A stretch of 64,000 nucleotides of DNA from Cyanidium caldarium (lineage: Eukaryota > Rhodophyta > Bangiophyceae > Cyanidiales > Cyanidiaceae). Positions within the stretch are counted from its first letter, which is position 1. The number at the start of each line of letters is the position of its first letter. The position numbers and the translations under genes are program-made. The stretch is from NCBI GenBank assembly GCA_026184775.1, contig JANCYW010000010.1, positions 372,001-436,000 of the forward strand, written 5' to 3'. The notes beneath the pieces were generated by a model. That model made no database searches, had not been told where the DNA came from, and was given only the letters and a program-made list of their open reading frames with translations. Shown piece after piece: positions 47,507 through 56,777 of the stretch.

Positions 47507-49087
47507 ATGTTCACGGAATCTGTGACTTTGGACGCGCCCAATGTGCGCGTCACCGACGACGCCATCGAGGCGGATTACCTGTATGAGACCACGCGGGTCA
47601 CACTGGATGAGGTGAGCGGTGCGGCGGTCGCTCGGCCGCATTGCGAGCGGTACACCTTCCGCACGGAGCGGCAGTTGCCGCGCCTGGGGCTGATGCTGGT
47701 CGGATGGGGCGGCAACAACGGCAGCACGGTGACCGGCGCGGTGATTGCCAATCGCGAGGGCATCACCTGGCGCACCAAGGAGGGCATTCGGCGGCCGAAC
47801 TACGTCGGCTCGCTGACGCAGTCGGCCACGGTGCGCTTGGGGTCATTGTGCGCGCCCGACAGTGACACCCACGAGGAGGACGTTTATGTACCGCTGAGCA
47901 GCCTGCTGCCGATGGTGCACCCGAACGACCTGGAGATCGGCGGGTGGGACATCTCCTCGGCCGATCTGGCGGAGGCGATGGCGCGGGCGCAGGTGCTGGA
48001 CTATGATTTGCAGCGGCAGTTGCGGCCGCACATGGCGCGTCTGAGACCGTTGCCGTCGGTGTTTTATCCGGACTTTGTGGCGGCCAACCAGTCGGCGCGC
48101 GCCGACAACCTCCTCCCCGGCGACGACAAGCAGGCGCATTTGGAGCGGCTGCGGGCGGATATTGCCGAGTTTCGGCGTGCGCGCGGCGTCGACAAGGTGA
48201 TTGTGTTGTGGACGGCCAACACCGAGCGTTTCGCCGAGGTGCTGGAGGGCGTGAACGACACCGCGGAGAATCTCTTGGCGGCCATTCGCGGCTCGCATCC
48301 GGAGGTGTCGCCCAGCACGCTCTTTGCGGTCGCGTCGATTCTGGAGGGATGCTCGTTCATCAACGGCTCGCCGCAGAACACCTTTGTGCCGGGCGTGGTG
48401 GAGCTGGCGGTGCAGCACGACGTGTTCCTGGGTGGCGACGATTTCAAGTCGGGCCAGACCAAGTTCAAGTCGGTGCTGGTGGACTTTCTGATCGGTGCCG
48501 GTATCAAACCGCTCTCCATCGCCTCGTACAACCACCTGGGCAATAACGATGGCAAGAATTTGTCGGCGCCAAGCCAGTTCCGCAGCAAGGAGATCTCCAA
48601 ATCGAGCGTGGTGGACGACATGGTGGCCAGCAACGGCATCCTGTACCAGCCGGGCGAGCGGCCGGACCACCTGGTGGTGATCAAGTACATGCCGGCGGTG
48701 GGCGATAGCAAGCGCGCACTGGACGAGTACGAGAGCGAAATCTTCATGGGCGGTCGCAACACCATCGTGGTGCACCAGACGTGTGAGGACTCGCTGTTGG
48801 CAGCGCCGCTCATCTTGGATCTGGCCATCCTGACCGAGCTCGCCCAGCGCATCTCCCTGCGCCGCGACGGCGATGCGCAGTACGAGCGCTTCCACCCGGT
48901 GCTGTCGCTGCTGAGCTACCTGCTTAAGGCACCCATGGTGCCTCACGGCACTCCGGTGGTGAACGCGCTCTCTCGGCAACGTGCCTGCATCGAGAACATC
49001 CTGCGGGCGTGCGTAGGCCTGCCGCCGGAGAACGACATGCGCCTGGAGCACAAGCGCAACCCGCGCGGCCATCAGAAGTCGCTGTGA
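47507..49087 (+). CDS. INO1: Inositol-3-phosphate synthase (myo-inositol-1-phosphate synthase)
   Basis: The 526-residue protein is the full family length. It converts glucose 6-phosphate to inositol 3-phosphate with bound NAD+, the committed step of inositol and phosphatidylinositol synthesis. Family blocks are [16 protein letters not shown] (about 62-78), the DISS segment [57 protein letters not shown] and the catalytic-lysine region [20 protein letters not shown]. No transit peptide is visible, so it is cytosolic. Start ATG 47507 follows GCC (AGCC-ATG). Alternating CG tracts lie about 150 bp before the start and 180 bp after the stop. Confidence 0.98.
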   Translation: MFTESVTLDAPNVRVTDDAIEADYLYETTRVTLDEVSGAAVARPHCERYTFRTERQLPRLGLMLVGWGGNNGSTVTGAVIANREGITWRTKEGIRRPNYVGSLTQSATVRLGSLCAPDSDTHEEDVYVPLSSLLPMVHPNDLEIGGWDISSADLAEAMARAQVLDYDLQRQLRPHMARLRPLPSVFYPDFVAANQSARADNLLPGDDKQAHLERLRADIAEFRRARGVDKVIVLWTANTERFAEVLEGVNDTAENLLAAIRGSHPEVSPSTLFAVASILEGCSFINGSPQNTFVPGVVELAVQHDVFLGGDDFKSGQTKFKSVLVDFLIGAGIKPLSIASYNHLGNNDGKNLSAPSQFRSKEISKSSVVDDMVASNGILYQPGERPDHLVVIKYMPAVGDSKRALDEYESEIFMGGRNTIVVHQTCEDSLLAAPLILDLAILTELAQRISLRRDGDAQYERFHPVLSLLSYLLKAPMVPHGTPVVNALSRQRACIENILRACVGLPPENDMRLEHKRNPRGHQKSL

Positions 49088-49538
49088 GCAGGTGGGTGAC
49101 AGCGCAGGATACCCGCATCTCTCTAAAAGTGACGTGCTGTGATGAAACCTCCTCGCTACTCACAACGACCTGTTCTATGTCTGCAACGGCCTCTGTCGTG
49201 CAGTCCCCATCGCGTCTCGTCCGGGCGATGCGACGACACGCATGTCGCGGGGTTTTCTCGCCATGCGCGCGCGCGCGCGCACGAACCGCGACCTGGATCG
49301 AGAGCGCGCAGGTGCTGCCGACGAGGGTGCACACTAGGGTGTTCTGGCGCAGCGCCCACGATGAAAAGGGAGTAGGCGGCGAGGTGCGGGTGTGGCCAGC
49401 GCAACACGATTGGGGAAACGGAGGAGGGCTGGACGGTGGAGTGGCGCGGCAGTGCCCGAAAGCGTTGGTGGCGTGGGCGGCTCGTCGCGCAGCTACAACC
49501 AGCGGTCGCTGTGGTGATACGCTCTGGCGGGAGCGGGC
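49088..49538. other. Intergenic region with (CG)n tract
   Basis: These 451 bp separate INO1 and the R-SNARE-like gene on the same strand. They contain an alternating CG run at about 49264-49280, similar to the one upstream of INO1. No gene or other element was recognised. Confidence 0.4.
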
Positions 49539-50289
49539 ATGGCGTCGCCCACTGGCGCCGGCTGGTCTTATGGCGAGCGACAGCGTTCGGAGGAGTCGAC
49601 TGGCAGCCGACCGTCGGGGCGCGCTACACCGGAATCGACACGATCGGATGTGCGCTCCCGCTCTCTGCACGCCCACACTGCTGAAGACTCGCGATCCGGC
49701 GACCCGAAGAATGCAGCCCTGGGCGCAGAGGCACGCGAGCTGATTGCCTTGCGCCACGCCGAGCTGGTGGCGCAGCTGCGGGCGGTTATGGCCGAACTGC
49801 AAGTCGAGGAGCAGCACCGCAAAGGCATCGGCAAGTTGTTCCGCGCACCGGCCAAACGTCGCGAGAGTCGCACGCGGACGGAGCAGCTGCAGCGACGGCG
49901 AGAGGAACTGAAGGCGGTGATCCGGGAGCTGGCGCAGTTTTTGATGGAGGCCGACGGGCCGGTGCGCGCGTCTGGGCCGACCGGCGAGACGGCGGCAGCG
50001 CCGACGCCGCCCCCCGCCCCCTACGCCGATCTGACGCTGGCGCAGTTGCGGCACCAGAGCATTGAGCAGAGCGAGCGCCTGCGTGCGGTGGACGCGGAGA
50101 TTCGGCGACGGCAGCGCGAGCGCCATACTGCCGGCCCGAACCGCGACCACGACGACGTCGCGCTGACCAACCTGCACTTTGAGCGGATGCAGATCAACGA
50201 ACGTATCGGACAGCTGGCCGACGCCATGCTGCAGACGGAGGATGACGAGGTGGCGGCGATCATGCCGCAATCATCGTCCTTTGAAGAGG

Positions 50290-50324
<35 letters not shown>

Positions 50325-51053
50325 GAGGCGGCATCCCCACGCACCAGCACGCCCGACGCCAACGCCGCCACACCGCGCACCACATCCACGCTGGAGCGAG
50401 TATCGCGCGAGCCGACGCAAGCTTCGGAAGCGAGCGGCGAGGCGAACGCGTCCGCGGAGGAGGCCGAGTCGCGCTGTCCGTCGCGCTCGGTGTGGGATCG
50501 GGTGTCCGGTACGCTGGCGTCCACTGCGGCGGACACTTGGCACACCACGGCTTCGGCACTGGGTGCGACTTTCATCCGGTCCGGGTCGGAAGAGGGCCGG
50601 CGACGGACGCGCTCATTATCACCGCCCCCGCGACAGTATCGCCGGAACCGGAACGAGCACGACGCCGAAGGCGACTCGGGCGACGAGACGAACCCACCGC
50701 CATCCGCAGAACAGCCACCACCGCGGTCGCCAAGGCAACAGCGACATCAGTGGCAAGCGCGCGAGCGAGCGCAGTTGTTCGATCGTCGCGGCCGCGCCAC
50801 CATGCCGCCGCTGCCGCCGCCACACGCAAACTCCACCGCGGCGCCACTGCCCCGCCGATACACGGACGCTCAAGTGCGCCGCCGGGTGGAGGAGGCCAAA
50901 CTGCGTCTAGCGCAGCGCGGCGATAATCTCAACGCGCTCCACTCTAGCGCCGAAGAGATGGAAGAGGAGGCGCACGAGTTTGAACGGCTGACCGCCGCCC
51001 TGGCGTCGCGGTACCGCCGTCGCAGCGTTGCGCCGTGGGAGTCGATGTTCTAG
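49539..51053 (+). CDS. R-SNARE-like protein without membrane anchor (tomosyn/amisyn-tail type)
   Basis: The 504-residue protein is disordered or coiled coil except for its last 64 residues. The C-terminal segment from 441 carries VEEAKLRLAQRGDNLNAL, then SSAEEMEEEAHEFERLTAAL and a basic ASRYRRR. This follows the VAMP/brevin pattern 'LLERG.KL..L..KTE.L...A..F...A..L.RKYWW', with R460 at the ionic zero-layer position. No transmembrane helix follows; the chain ends SVAPWESMF, like tomosyn and amisyn, which end shortly after the SNARE motif. No WD40 (tomosyn) or PH (amisyn) domain was recognised; instead there are coiled coils at about 60-140 and 165-235 and a poly-Ala run coded by GCT repeats (50291-50322). 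Inferred role: a soluble competitor or regulator of SNARE assembly. Confidence 0.78.
50291..50322. repeat. (GCT)n tract coding poly-Ala
   Basis: Ten GCT repeats in frame encode an Ala run in the R-SNARE-like protein. Confidence 0.88.
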
Positions 51054-51168
51054 TGATGGTGGTGTGTATTGCAGCGTGTGCAATGGGCGGTAAATGCTAT
51101 GATTTTACACGCACCCGATACCGTGGTGCACTCCGGGCGACTTTTGCTCCGTCACGAGCCGCGACCGC

Positions 51169-52329
51169 TCACGGGATGTTCAGCATCCGGCGCAAGTGCA
51201 ACGTGGCCGCGTCCACCGGTCCCTGATCGCCGGCCGGGTTCGTCGCTGTCGCGTCGCCGTTCGGGACACCGGCCGTCGGTGGCGCGTAGGCCGCGGGCGG
51301 TGGCGGTGGCGGCCACACCGGCACTGTGGTCAACCACGGCCGCTGTTCCGGGTCCGGCCAGCCATGGAATGGCGGTGGCAGTGGTGGCGGTGGTGGTGGA
51401 TGCCATCCGGCGTGACCGTGCGGCCGCCCGACATGCGCGCCGAAGACAGCATGCCCGTCGCCCAGCGGTCGGTGCAGCTGCGGATACGCGTGGACATACG
51501 CCCAAGTGTGACTGGGTGTCGTCGTGGCCGTTGACACTGCGGGCGGTGCTTGCAAAAATTGCGGCACCGGCAACGAGCTCGGCGCCGGTGTCGCTGCGGC
51601 ATAACTCGATCCCGCGTACTGGCCCGAGCCGGTCGCACTGCGTGCCAGGACCTCACGCGGCAGCGGTGCATCCGCCCTGGCGACGGCCGCGCTGGTCGCA
51701 CGTTGCGATGGCGGTTGGCTTTTGGGGCGACGGTCCTGGGGGACGTCTCGCCTCTCCAGAGGTGCTCTTGGCACCTTGGACAGTTCAGTGGCTCTCGTCG
51801 CGGCCGACTGCTCCTCGTGAACCTGCGGCTCCCCCGCGCCGGTCGCCTGTTGCAAGATTTGTGCTGGTGTGAGCAGCCTCACTCCCTCCCGTTGGCGCCC
51901 CTGGTTCTCCGCCACCGCGACCTCCTGCCTCTCCGGCACATAGTCGCGTACGCGGTGCACTTGCCCGGCGGTGAACAGGCCGCTGTCTCTATCCCACTCC
52001 CGCACTCCTACCAAGTCCTCATTACTTTGCGCTGAAGCCGCGCCTGCATAACACTGCAGTTGTTGGTTCACTTCGCCGGCGCCGTCTTCGCCGTTGGGCA
52101 CAAAGTACGGCACCAACGGCCGCAGCACCACCTCCTTGGGCGCGGCCGCCGCCGCCGCCGCCGGCTGGTGGGGCGCGCCCCGGTTCGGTCGGCCGCCCCT
52201 CGGCCCCGTAGATGGCTTCGCCACCGGCGTTGCTGCCCGCGCCTCCCGGCGGGGCGTTCGTGCGTGTTGCGGCGGCAGCGCTGCGGCTCGCGAGCGCCGA
52301 CCGCCGGCTTCGACGTTCGTCGCGGTCAT
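51169..52329 (-). CDS. Unassigned Pro-rich disordered protein
   Basis: I do not recognise this 386-residue protein. It is low in complexity throughout, rich in Pro, Ala, Gln, Trp and His, with no membrane segment or zinc motif. Short islands of non-random sequence are VLRPLVPYFVPNG (about 67-80), VREWDRDSGLFTAGQVHRVRDY (partly acidic/aromatic, about 108-130), LLTPAQILQQ and the extreme C-terminus ATLHLRRMLNIP. These look like short linear binding motifs of a scaffold, of the kind seen in mRNA-decay and transcription co-factors, but no specific partner can be named. The Pro/Trp-rich stretch PPPFHGWPDPEQRPWL may bind WW/SH3-like or EVH1 domains. Start and stop are clean and the neighbours are tightly packed, which favours a real gene. 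Confidence 0.6.
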   Translation of the reverse strand: MTATNVEAGGRRSRAAALPPQHARTPRREARAATPVAKPSTGPRGGRPNRGAPHQPAAAAAAAPKEVVLRPLVPYFVPNGEDGAGEVNQQLQCYAGAASAQSNEDLVGVREWDRDSGLFTAGQVHRVRDYVPERQEVAVAENQGRQREGVRLLTPAQILQQATGAGEPQVHEEQSAATRATELSKVPRAPLERRDVPQDRRPKSQPPSQRATSAAVARADAPLPREVLARSATGSGQYAGSSYAAATPAPSSLPVPQFLQAPPAVSTATTTPSHTWAYVHAYPQLHRPLGDGHAVFGAHVGRPHGHAGWHPPPPPPLPPPFHGWPDPEQRPWLTTVPVWPPPPPPAAYAPPTAGVPNGDATATNPAGDQGPVDAATLHLRRMLNIP

Positions 52330-52756
52330 GTCCGACCCAGTTTCGCCGTCTCACTGGCCAGCTCGCGACACCACGATGCACTCCCAGAACTCCCTGCTGT
52401 GTCTCCCAACTGACCGTATCCGTTGGTTGTCCTCGCTATGATAAAGCGCCCGCGTTTGACCGAAATGAAGCATGAGCGTCAGGTGTTCTTCCGAGCGGAC
52501 CTTCGAACCCGAACGCTTTGATTACAACGGACGCCTCACCTCGGCGCCGCGCCCGGGGAGGAACAGCACCGCGGAGGCAAGGAAGCGATGCGGGAGGCGA
52601 GCGCGAGTCGTGATGTCGCAGTGAGGATATCGAGGCTACGGCAGACACCTCGGGGGCCTAATAGTGTTCATCGAGGTGCCTAAAATCGGAGGATTTTATT
52701 CTCTGACTCGATTACACGCTTGCACGCGCGAATTCGCCTCCTACGCCTCCCTCTCT
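52330..52756. other. Intergenic region upstream of Pro-rich gene
   Basis: These 427 bp lie between two minus-strand genes. They include a tRNA T-arm-like stretch near 52500-52520 that does not fold into a tRNA. No other element was recognised. Confidence 0.35.
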
Positions 52757-53674
52757 TCAGGCGCGCTTGGCCTTGGACGCCTCCGTCGACGCACCCCGCG
52801 TCTTGCTCGCAGCCTCATTCAGTACCTCGCGCTGCCTCCGCGCGCCCAGGTGTCGGGTGCGCTGACGCAGCATGTGAGTGTACATGCGCCACAGTCCCGG
52901 CGGGTATCCGCACAGCACCGCATAACACAACCACTCCAGATCGAACGCCACATTCCACGCGTTGGGCATGCGCACCCGCAGAAAGCCGCTGCGGCGGATG
53001 AGCGGCAGGGCGCACCAGACGCTCCACATCTCGCAGCTCACCCCGAGCGGATACAGCACCACGAAAGTTGAGTAACGCAGCCATGACAACCAGTGCGGCA
53101 CCGCCGCTGCGCTGCCGCCGCCGCGCACGTTGGGCATCCACATCGCTGCATACGTTTGTACCGCAAAGTAAGCGTATCGAACGGTTTCGGTGAGCGACCA
53201 CGTCAGCACCAGCGTCGTGTAGCCATCCGCGGACAGCTCGCGGGCGAACGGCGTCAGCATAAACCACACCACGAAAACGCGCGAGGCGATCTGCATGCCG
53301 GTCACCAGCACAGAGGCACGTACCCAGACCAGGGCCGCGTGCAACAGCTCCAACAGCGCCGCCGTTTGGAAGCACTGCACCGCCCGGAAAGTCACCTGCC
53401 ACGCCAGTCGCTCCCATGGATCCGCCCAGTCCGTCCATTCTGGACAGAGCCACCGACGGAGCGGCGGCGGAATCAGCGTCCACTGTCCGAGGGTGCGCGC
53501 GGCGGTGAGCCAGGCGCGGTCAGCGGTGGCGCCGGCAGCGGCCACCGCCGACTGTCCTATAACGAATAAGATCGAGGCGCAAATAAAAGTCCATCCCGCA
53601 CAGAGTCCGAGATTGTACACAAACAAATACCGCTGCCTACCCAGATTATACTCAAGTGCTTTCCCGGCCGGCAT
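52757..53674 (-). CDS. HACD: 3-hydroxyacyl-CoA dehydratase (HACD/PHS1/PTPLA family)
   Basis: ATG 53674 gives 305 residues; the frame above opens with TTG. Family motifs are YLFVYNLGLCAGW, LLELLHAALVWVRAS, MQIASR, WSLTETVRYAYFAVQ and LRYSTFVVLYPLGVSCE. Catalytic Y208 and E215 occupy the usual seven-residue spacing. Six hydrophobic helices are visible. The C-terminus SKAKRA has Lys at -3 and -5 (KxKxx), a standard ER-retrieval signal. The enzyme removes water from 3-hydroxyacyl-CoA in the third step of very-long-chain fatty acid elongation in the ER. The insertion of about 15 residues between helices 3 and 4 (PNVRGGGSAAA) is not in most homologues. It is divergent from the NusG gene, with only 115 bp between starts. 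Confidence 0.94.
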   Translation of the reverse strand: MPAGKALEYNLGRQRYLFVYNLGLCAGWTFICASILFVIGQSAVAAAGATADRAWLTAARTLGQWTLIPPPLRRWLCPEWTDWADPWERLAWQVTFRAVQCFQTAALLELLHAALVWVRASVLVTGMQIASRVFVVWFMLTPFARELSADGYTTLVLTWSLTETVRYAYFAVQTYAAMWMPNVRGGGSAAAVPHWLSWLRYSTFVVLYPLGVSCEMWSVWCALPLIRRSGFLRVRMPNAWNVAFDLEWLCYAVLCGYPPGLWRMYTHMLRQRTRHLGARRQREVLNEAASKTRGASTEASKAKRA

Positions 53675-53789
53675 ACTGCCGCGCACCGCGACCGCCGGAC
53701 GTTGCAAACCGCCAGTCGATGGCGGCGATCCTCCGCTTCCGGCGGCAGAGCGGTCGGGCTCTCTGGGGCGCTACGTTGTGAGCGACGGC

Positions 53790-55091
53790 ATGGCGGTCGA
53801 CCGAGGCAACGCGTCCCGTGCCGCGGGCTTCTTTTCATGGCCGGGCATCTCGATAGCAGGCAAGGGTTATGCATCCAGGCGAGCACTGATAGGGCCGCGG
53901 TGGCGAAGAGCGTTATCAAAACCGGGCAGCGCGCCGGCCGCTTTCGCCCCTCCATGTCGCGCCGGTCGACTGCCGTGGCGGCCTCCCCAGCTGCGCATGG
54001 GAGACGCTTCGCCAAACACTGGGAAGAGGGCCGGTGAGGCGGTGGCACCGCCGGGGGACTCGGCGGAGGGACAGCGTTTGCGGCCTTCCTCGGAGCCGCG
54101 CTGGTACATGGTGCAGACCACGCCGGGTCTGGAGGACAACGTGGTGATGACGCTGGAGGCGAAGCTGAAGAACACGCCGTCGGTGGCGAATCTCATACTC
54201 GATGCGTTGGTGCCCAAGGTGAAAGTGATGCACTTGACGCGGTCCGGCGAGCGGTCGGAGCGGTACGAGAAGCTCTTTCCGGGCTACGTCATGGTGAACA
54301 TGATATTGCAGGACGCGAGTTGGCACTTTGTGCGCTCGACATCGTATGTGGTGCAGTTTGTGGGCACGGATCGGCTGCGGCGCACCCCGTCGGGCAGCAT
54401 CTCCGGCAACCGCGGTATCGTGCAGCCGCGGGCGCTGTCGCGGGCGGAGGTGTCGCGCATCCTCCAGCGCATCAACGAGGGCGCCACCATACAGACGACG
54501 GACCTGAATTTCCAAGCGGGCGATCTGGTGAGGGTGGTGCGCGGCTCTTATGCCGGGCGCGAAGGGGTGGTCACGGAGTTGAGTCCGGGTCGCGGCAAGG
54601 CGGTGATCCACTTGCGCTTTCTGGGTCGGGAGATTCCCACCGAGGTGTCCATCGCGGAGGTAGAGAAAACGAACACGGACTCGCGGGCCATTCAGGCCAC
54701 GGCCGAGCAGCAGCCGCGAAGCGGTTCGGGCCGGCGGGTGACCGAGGAGAATCGGCACGAGTCGCTGGAGGCGTTGAATCGGCTGGGATACGACTGGCGG
54801 GCGGTGGCTGGCCGCGGCGGTCTGCATCGCATGCCGGCGGCGGCGCTGCGACAGTACTGTCGAGCGCACGGATTGAATGTAGCCGGACGCAAGGATGTGA
54901 TGGCGGAGCGGGTGCGTCAGCATCTGGCCGCCGAGGAGATGAAACGGATGGAGGCGGAGAAGGCACAACAACAACAACAACAACTGGAGCCGGTGTCCGA
55001 TGCAGTGTTGGAGGCCGCCAAGGATGAAGGCGAATTCTGCGAGGCGAGCATCGGAGACGATGGCGAGTCGCCCGATGAGGCCGATGCGTAG
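53790..55091 (+). CDS. Plastid-type NusG transcription factor with C-terminal SAP domain
   Basis: The first ATG clear of the divergent HACD gene is 53790, giving 433 residues. Residues 1-75 are basic and Ser/Ala-rich, consistent with a transit peptide. The NGN domain (about 103-225) shows RWYMVQTTPGLEDNV, then KLFPGYVMVNMIL and FVGTDRL. A KOW motif occupies about 242-293 (GDLVRVVRGSYAGREGVVTE). Cyanobacterial and bacterial NusG end there. Here a linker leads to a SAP-type helix-extended-loop-helix at 349-383 (LRQYCRAHGLNVAGRKDVMA), a DNA-binding module, and then a Gln/acidic tail. NusG binds RNA polymerase and controls elongation, pausing and coupling. The plastid pTAC13 of plants is a NusG relative. 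A SAP tail on NusG is unusual. Confidence 0.85.
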   Translation: MAVDRGNASRAAGFFSWPGISIAGKGYASRRALIGPRWRRALSKPGSAPAAFAPPCRAGRLPWRPPQLRMGDASPNTGKRAGEAVAPPGDSAEGQRLRPSSEPRWYMVQTTPGLEDNVVMTLEAKLKNTPSVANLILDALVPKVKVMHLTRSGERSERYEKLFPGYVMVNMILQDASWHFVRSTSYVVQFVGTDRLRRTPSGSISGNRGIVQPRALSRAEVSRILQRINEGATIQTTDLNFQAGDLVRVVRGSYAGREGVVTELSPGRGKAVIHLRFLGREIPTEVSIAEVEKTNTDSRAIQATAEQQPRSGSGRRVTEENRHESLEALNRLGYDWRAVAGRGGLHRMPAAALRQYCRAHGLNVAGRKDVMAERVRQHLAAEEMKRMEAEKAQQQQQQLEPVSDAVLEAAKDEGEFCEASIGDDGESPDEADA

Positions 55092-55589
55092 GGAAATGGA
55101 TGGCCAGTAGCGCTTTGTGTATCTCCAGCGGTAAAGATTGAAGTCCATCTGCAAAGACGACAAGTGCGTGTGACGAGGAAGCAGTGGGACGACACAGAGG
55201 AGTGCCCTCATCTGCCCGCCGTGAGATGCCCGTGACCTGGTGGCCGCCTCCCCCTCACAGGTCGCGCGCTCCGCCAGATAACCGTTACCGCAAACCGTAA
55301 CTCGCGATGAACGCCGATTTGGCGCGTACTGGCCATCTGGCCAACTTTTTCTCATTTCTTGTTTTTCGCGCAAGGGGAGTCGACGATTTGAATTCCCGGG
55401 CGCGGCTTTTTCTGCACACTTGGCGTTGTCCCGGCGCTCTCCCACCTGATCTACCGGTGAGTGTGTTGGGTCTGGAGTGCGCACACGCTCATCTCCTTCA
55501 ACTGTCGTTTGCGTGCGTGTGTTCAGTGTCTTGCGCTGCATATCGTGCTCGTGTCTCCGCATCGGTTCCTCGCCTACCATCGGTTCAAC
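55092..55589. promoter_or_regulatory. Region upstream of trefoil gene, with E2F-like octamer
   Basis: These 498 bp between two same-strand genes contain the promoter and leader of the trefoil gene. A TTTGGCGC octamer (E2F consensus TTTSSCGC) is at 55318-55325, 265 bp before the ATG. A tract TGGCCATCTGGCCA follows at 55330-55343. No further gene was recognised. Confidence 0.35.
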
Positions 55590-56777
55590 ATGGGTGGCGG
55601 CAAACGTCTTCGCGCCCACTTCCTGATCGCCGCCGCGCTGCTGCTGGTGGCGCTGGCAGCAGCGCCTACGTTTTCTCTCGCGGCGACGGCTTCGCCTTCG
55701 GCCACCGCTTCTGCCACGAGCTCGGCGACGACGACGGCGACAGCGACAGCGACGCCAACGGTTTCGATAACGGCGACGGCGACGGTCTCGATAACGGCGA
55801 CGCCTACGGTCTCGATAACGGCGACGCCCACGCCCATCTGCACCAACATCACCTGCGGCAGCGCTGGCCAGTACACCAACGAGCAGCAATGCCAGCAAGT
55901 CGGCTGCTGCTGGAACTCGAACGACAACATATGCACACTGCGCACCGTGTCCAACTTGTGCAGCGCCGTCTCCGATAACAATCGCGTGGCTTGCGGCTGG
56001 GCGTACATCTACCCCGACGAGTGCACGTCCATCCCCGGATGCTGCTGGCAGCCGACGCCCAACAACGTGATCGCACCCTGGTGCTTCTACGATGCTGCGC
56101 ACGCTCCGCAAGCGTCGGCGGCGGCACAAGAAGTGCAGGCGCCGGTGCCAGTGTGCCCGCCGCCAAACCAGCAGCGCACGCCGTGCGGCCACTCGGGCAT
56201 CAACCGTTTCACGTGCTACTCGCAGGGCTGCTGCTACGACGCGCAGGCGCAGAGCCAGTGGGTGCAGAGCGGTCAGTCGTCGCAGCAGTTCCAGCAGAGC
56301 CCGTACTGTTACCAGGCGGAGAAGACGTGCTCGGTGCCGCAGTTTGAACGCCAGCAGTGCCAGCTGCAAAATTCGAACCAGCCGTCGGTATTTACGACGC
56401 AGCAGTGTCTGCAAGCCGGTTGCTGTGTGGGATACGGTGGCGAGTGCTATCAGAAACAGGCGGAGTACACTTGCCAGCCGTACGGGTACGTGAGCGACTC
56501 CACATCGGGCGCGACCAACACCTCCTCGGAGTACATCCCGTGCGGTCCGGAGTGCTGCAACCAGCTGACGCAGAACTGCACGTACACACCGCAGAACAAC
56601 AACCAGAACAGCCAGGATCTGAGCAACTCGTTCCCGCAGCAGTCGTTCTGCGTGTGCAAGGACCCGTCGAAGCAGTGCGGCACGTACCTGATCCCGTCGG
56701 ACAACCTTGTGAACAAGGTGCGCTGCTGCAAGGACGACGAAACGTGCGTGAACGACGTATGCGTGGCCTCGACTTGA
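55590..56777 (+). CDS. Secreted protein with four P-type (trefoil) domains and a Ser/Thr-rich stalk
   Basis: ATG 55590 gives 395 residues with a classical signal peptide (RLRAHFLIAAALLLVALAAA). A Ser/Thr/Ala stalk (about 33-82) follows, containing three near-identical 24-bp repeats (55758-55829) coding TVSITATP-like octapeptides; this looks heavily O-glycosylated. Four Cys-rich trefoil domains come next at about 84-115, 124-165, 189-240 and 247-286, each ending in the diagnostic GCCW/GCCY/GCCV. A Cys-rich tail (about 318-391) closes the protein, which has 36 Cys in all and no membrane anchor. Trefoil domains are best known in animal mucosal peptides and glycosidases. In this context the protein is probably an extracellular or cell-wall component. 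There is no catalytic domain. Confidence 0.9.
   Translation: MGGGKRLRAHFLIAAALLLVALAAAPTFSLAATASPSATASATSSATTTATATATPTVSITATATVSITATPTVSITATPTPICTNITCGSAGQYTNEQQCQQVGCCWNSNDNICTLRTVSNLCSAVSDNNRVACGWAYIYPDECTSIPGCCWQPTPNNVIAPWCFYDAAHAPQASAAAQEVQAPVPVCPPPNQQRTPCGHSGINRFTCYSQGCCYDAQAQSQWVQSGQSSQQFQQSPYCYQAEKTCSVPQFERQQCQLQNSNQPSVFTTQQCLQAGCCVGYGGECYQKQAEYTCQPYGYVSDSTSGATNTSSEYIPCGPECCNQLTQNCTYTPQNNNQNSQDLSNSFPQQSFCVCKDPSKQCGTYLIPSDNLVNKVRCCKDDETCVNDVCVAST
55758..55829. repeat. Three 24-bp tandem repeats in trefoil stalk
   Basis: The unit begins acggtYtcgataacggcgac and starts at 55758, 55782 and 55806. The copies differ at only a few positions, so the array is probably young and able to change in number. 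Each unit encodes an eight-residue Thr-rich block. Confidence 0.9.

Noticed and set aside
46909-47586. 225-codon plus-strand frame upstream of INO1
   Set aside because: It crosses the INO1 start in another frame, is low in complexity and carries no recognisable motif.
52494-52530. Possible tRNA T-arm (accttcgaaccc region)
   Set aside because: The loop resembles a B-box, but neither strand gives a paired T-stem or a matching acceptor.
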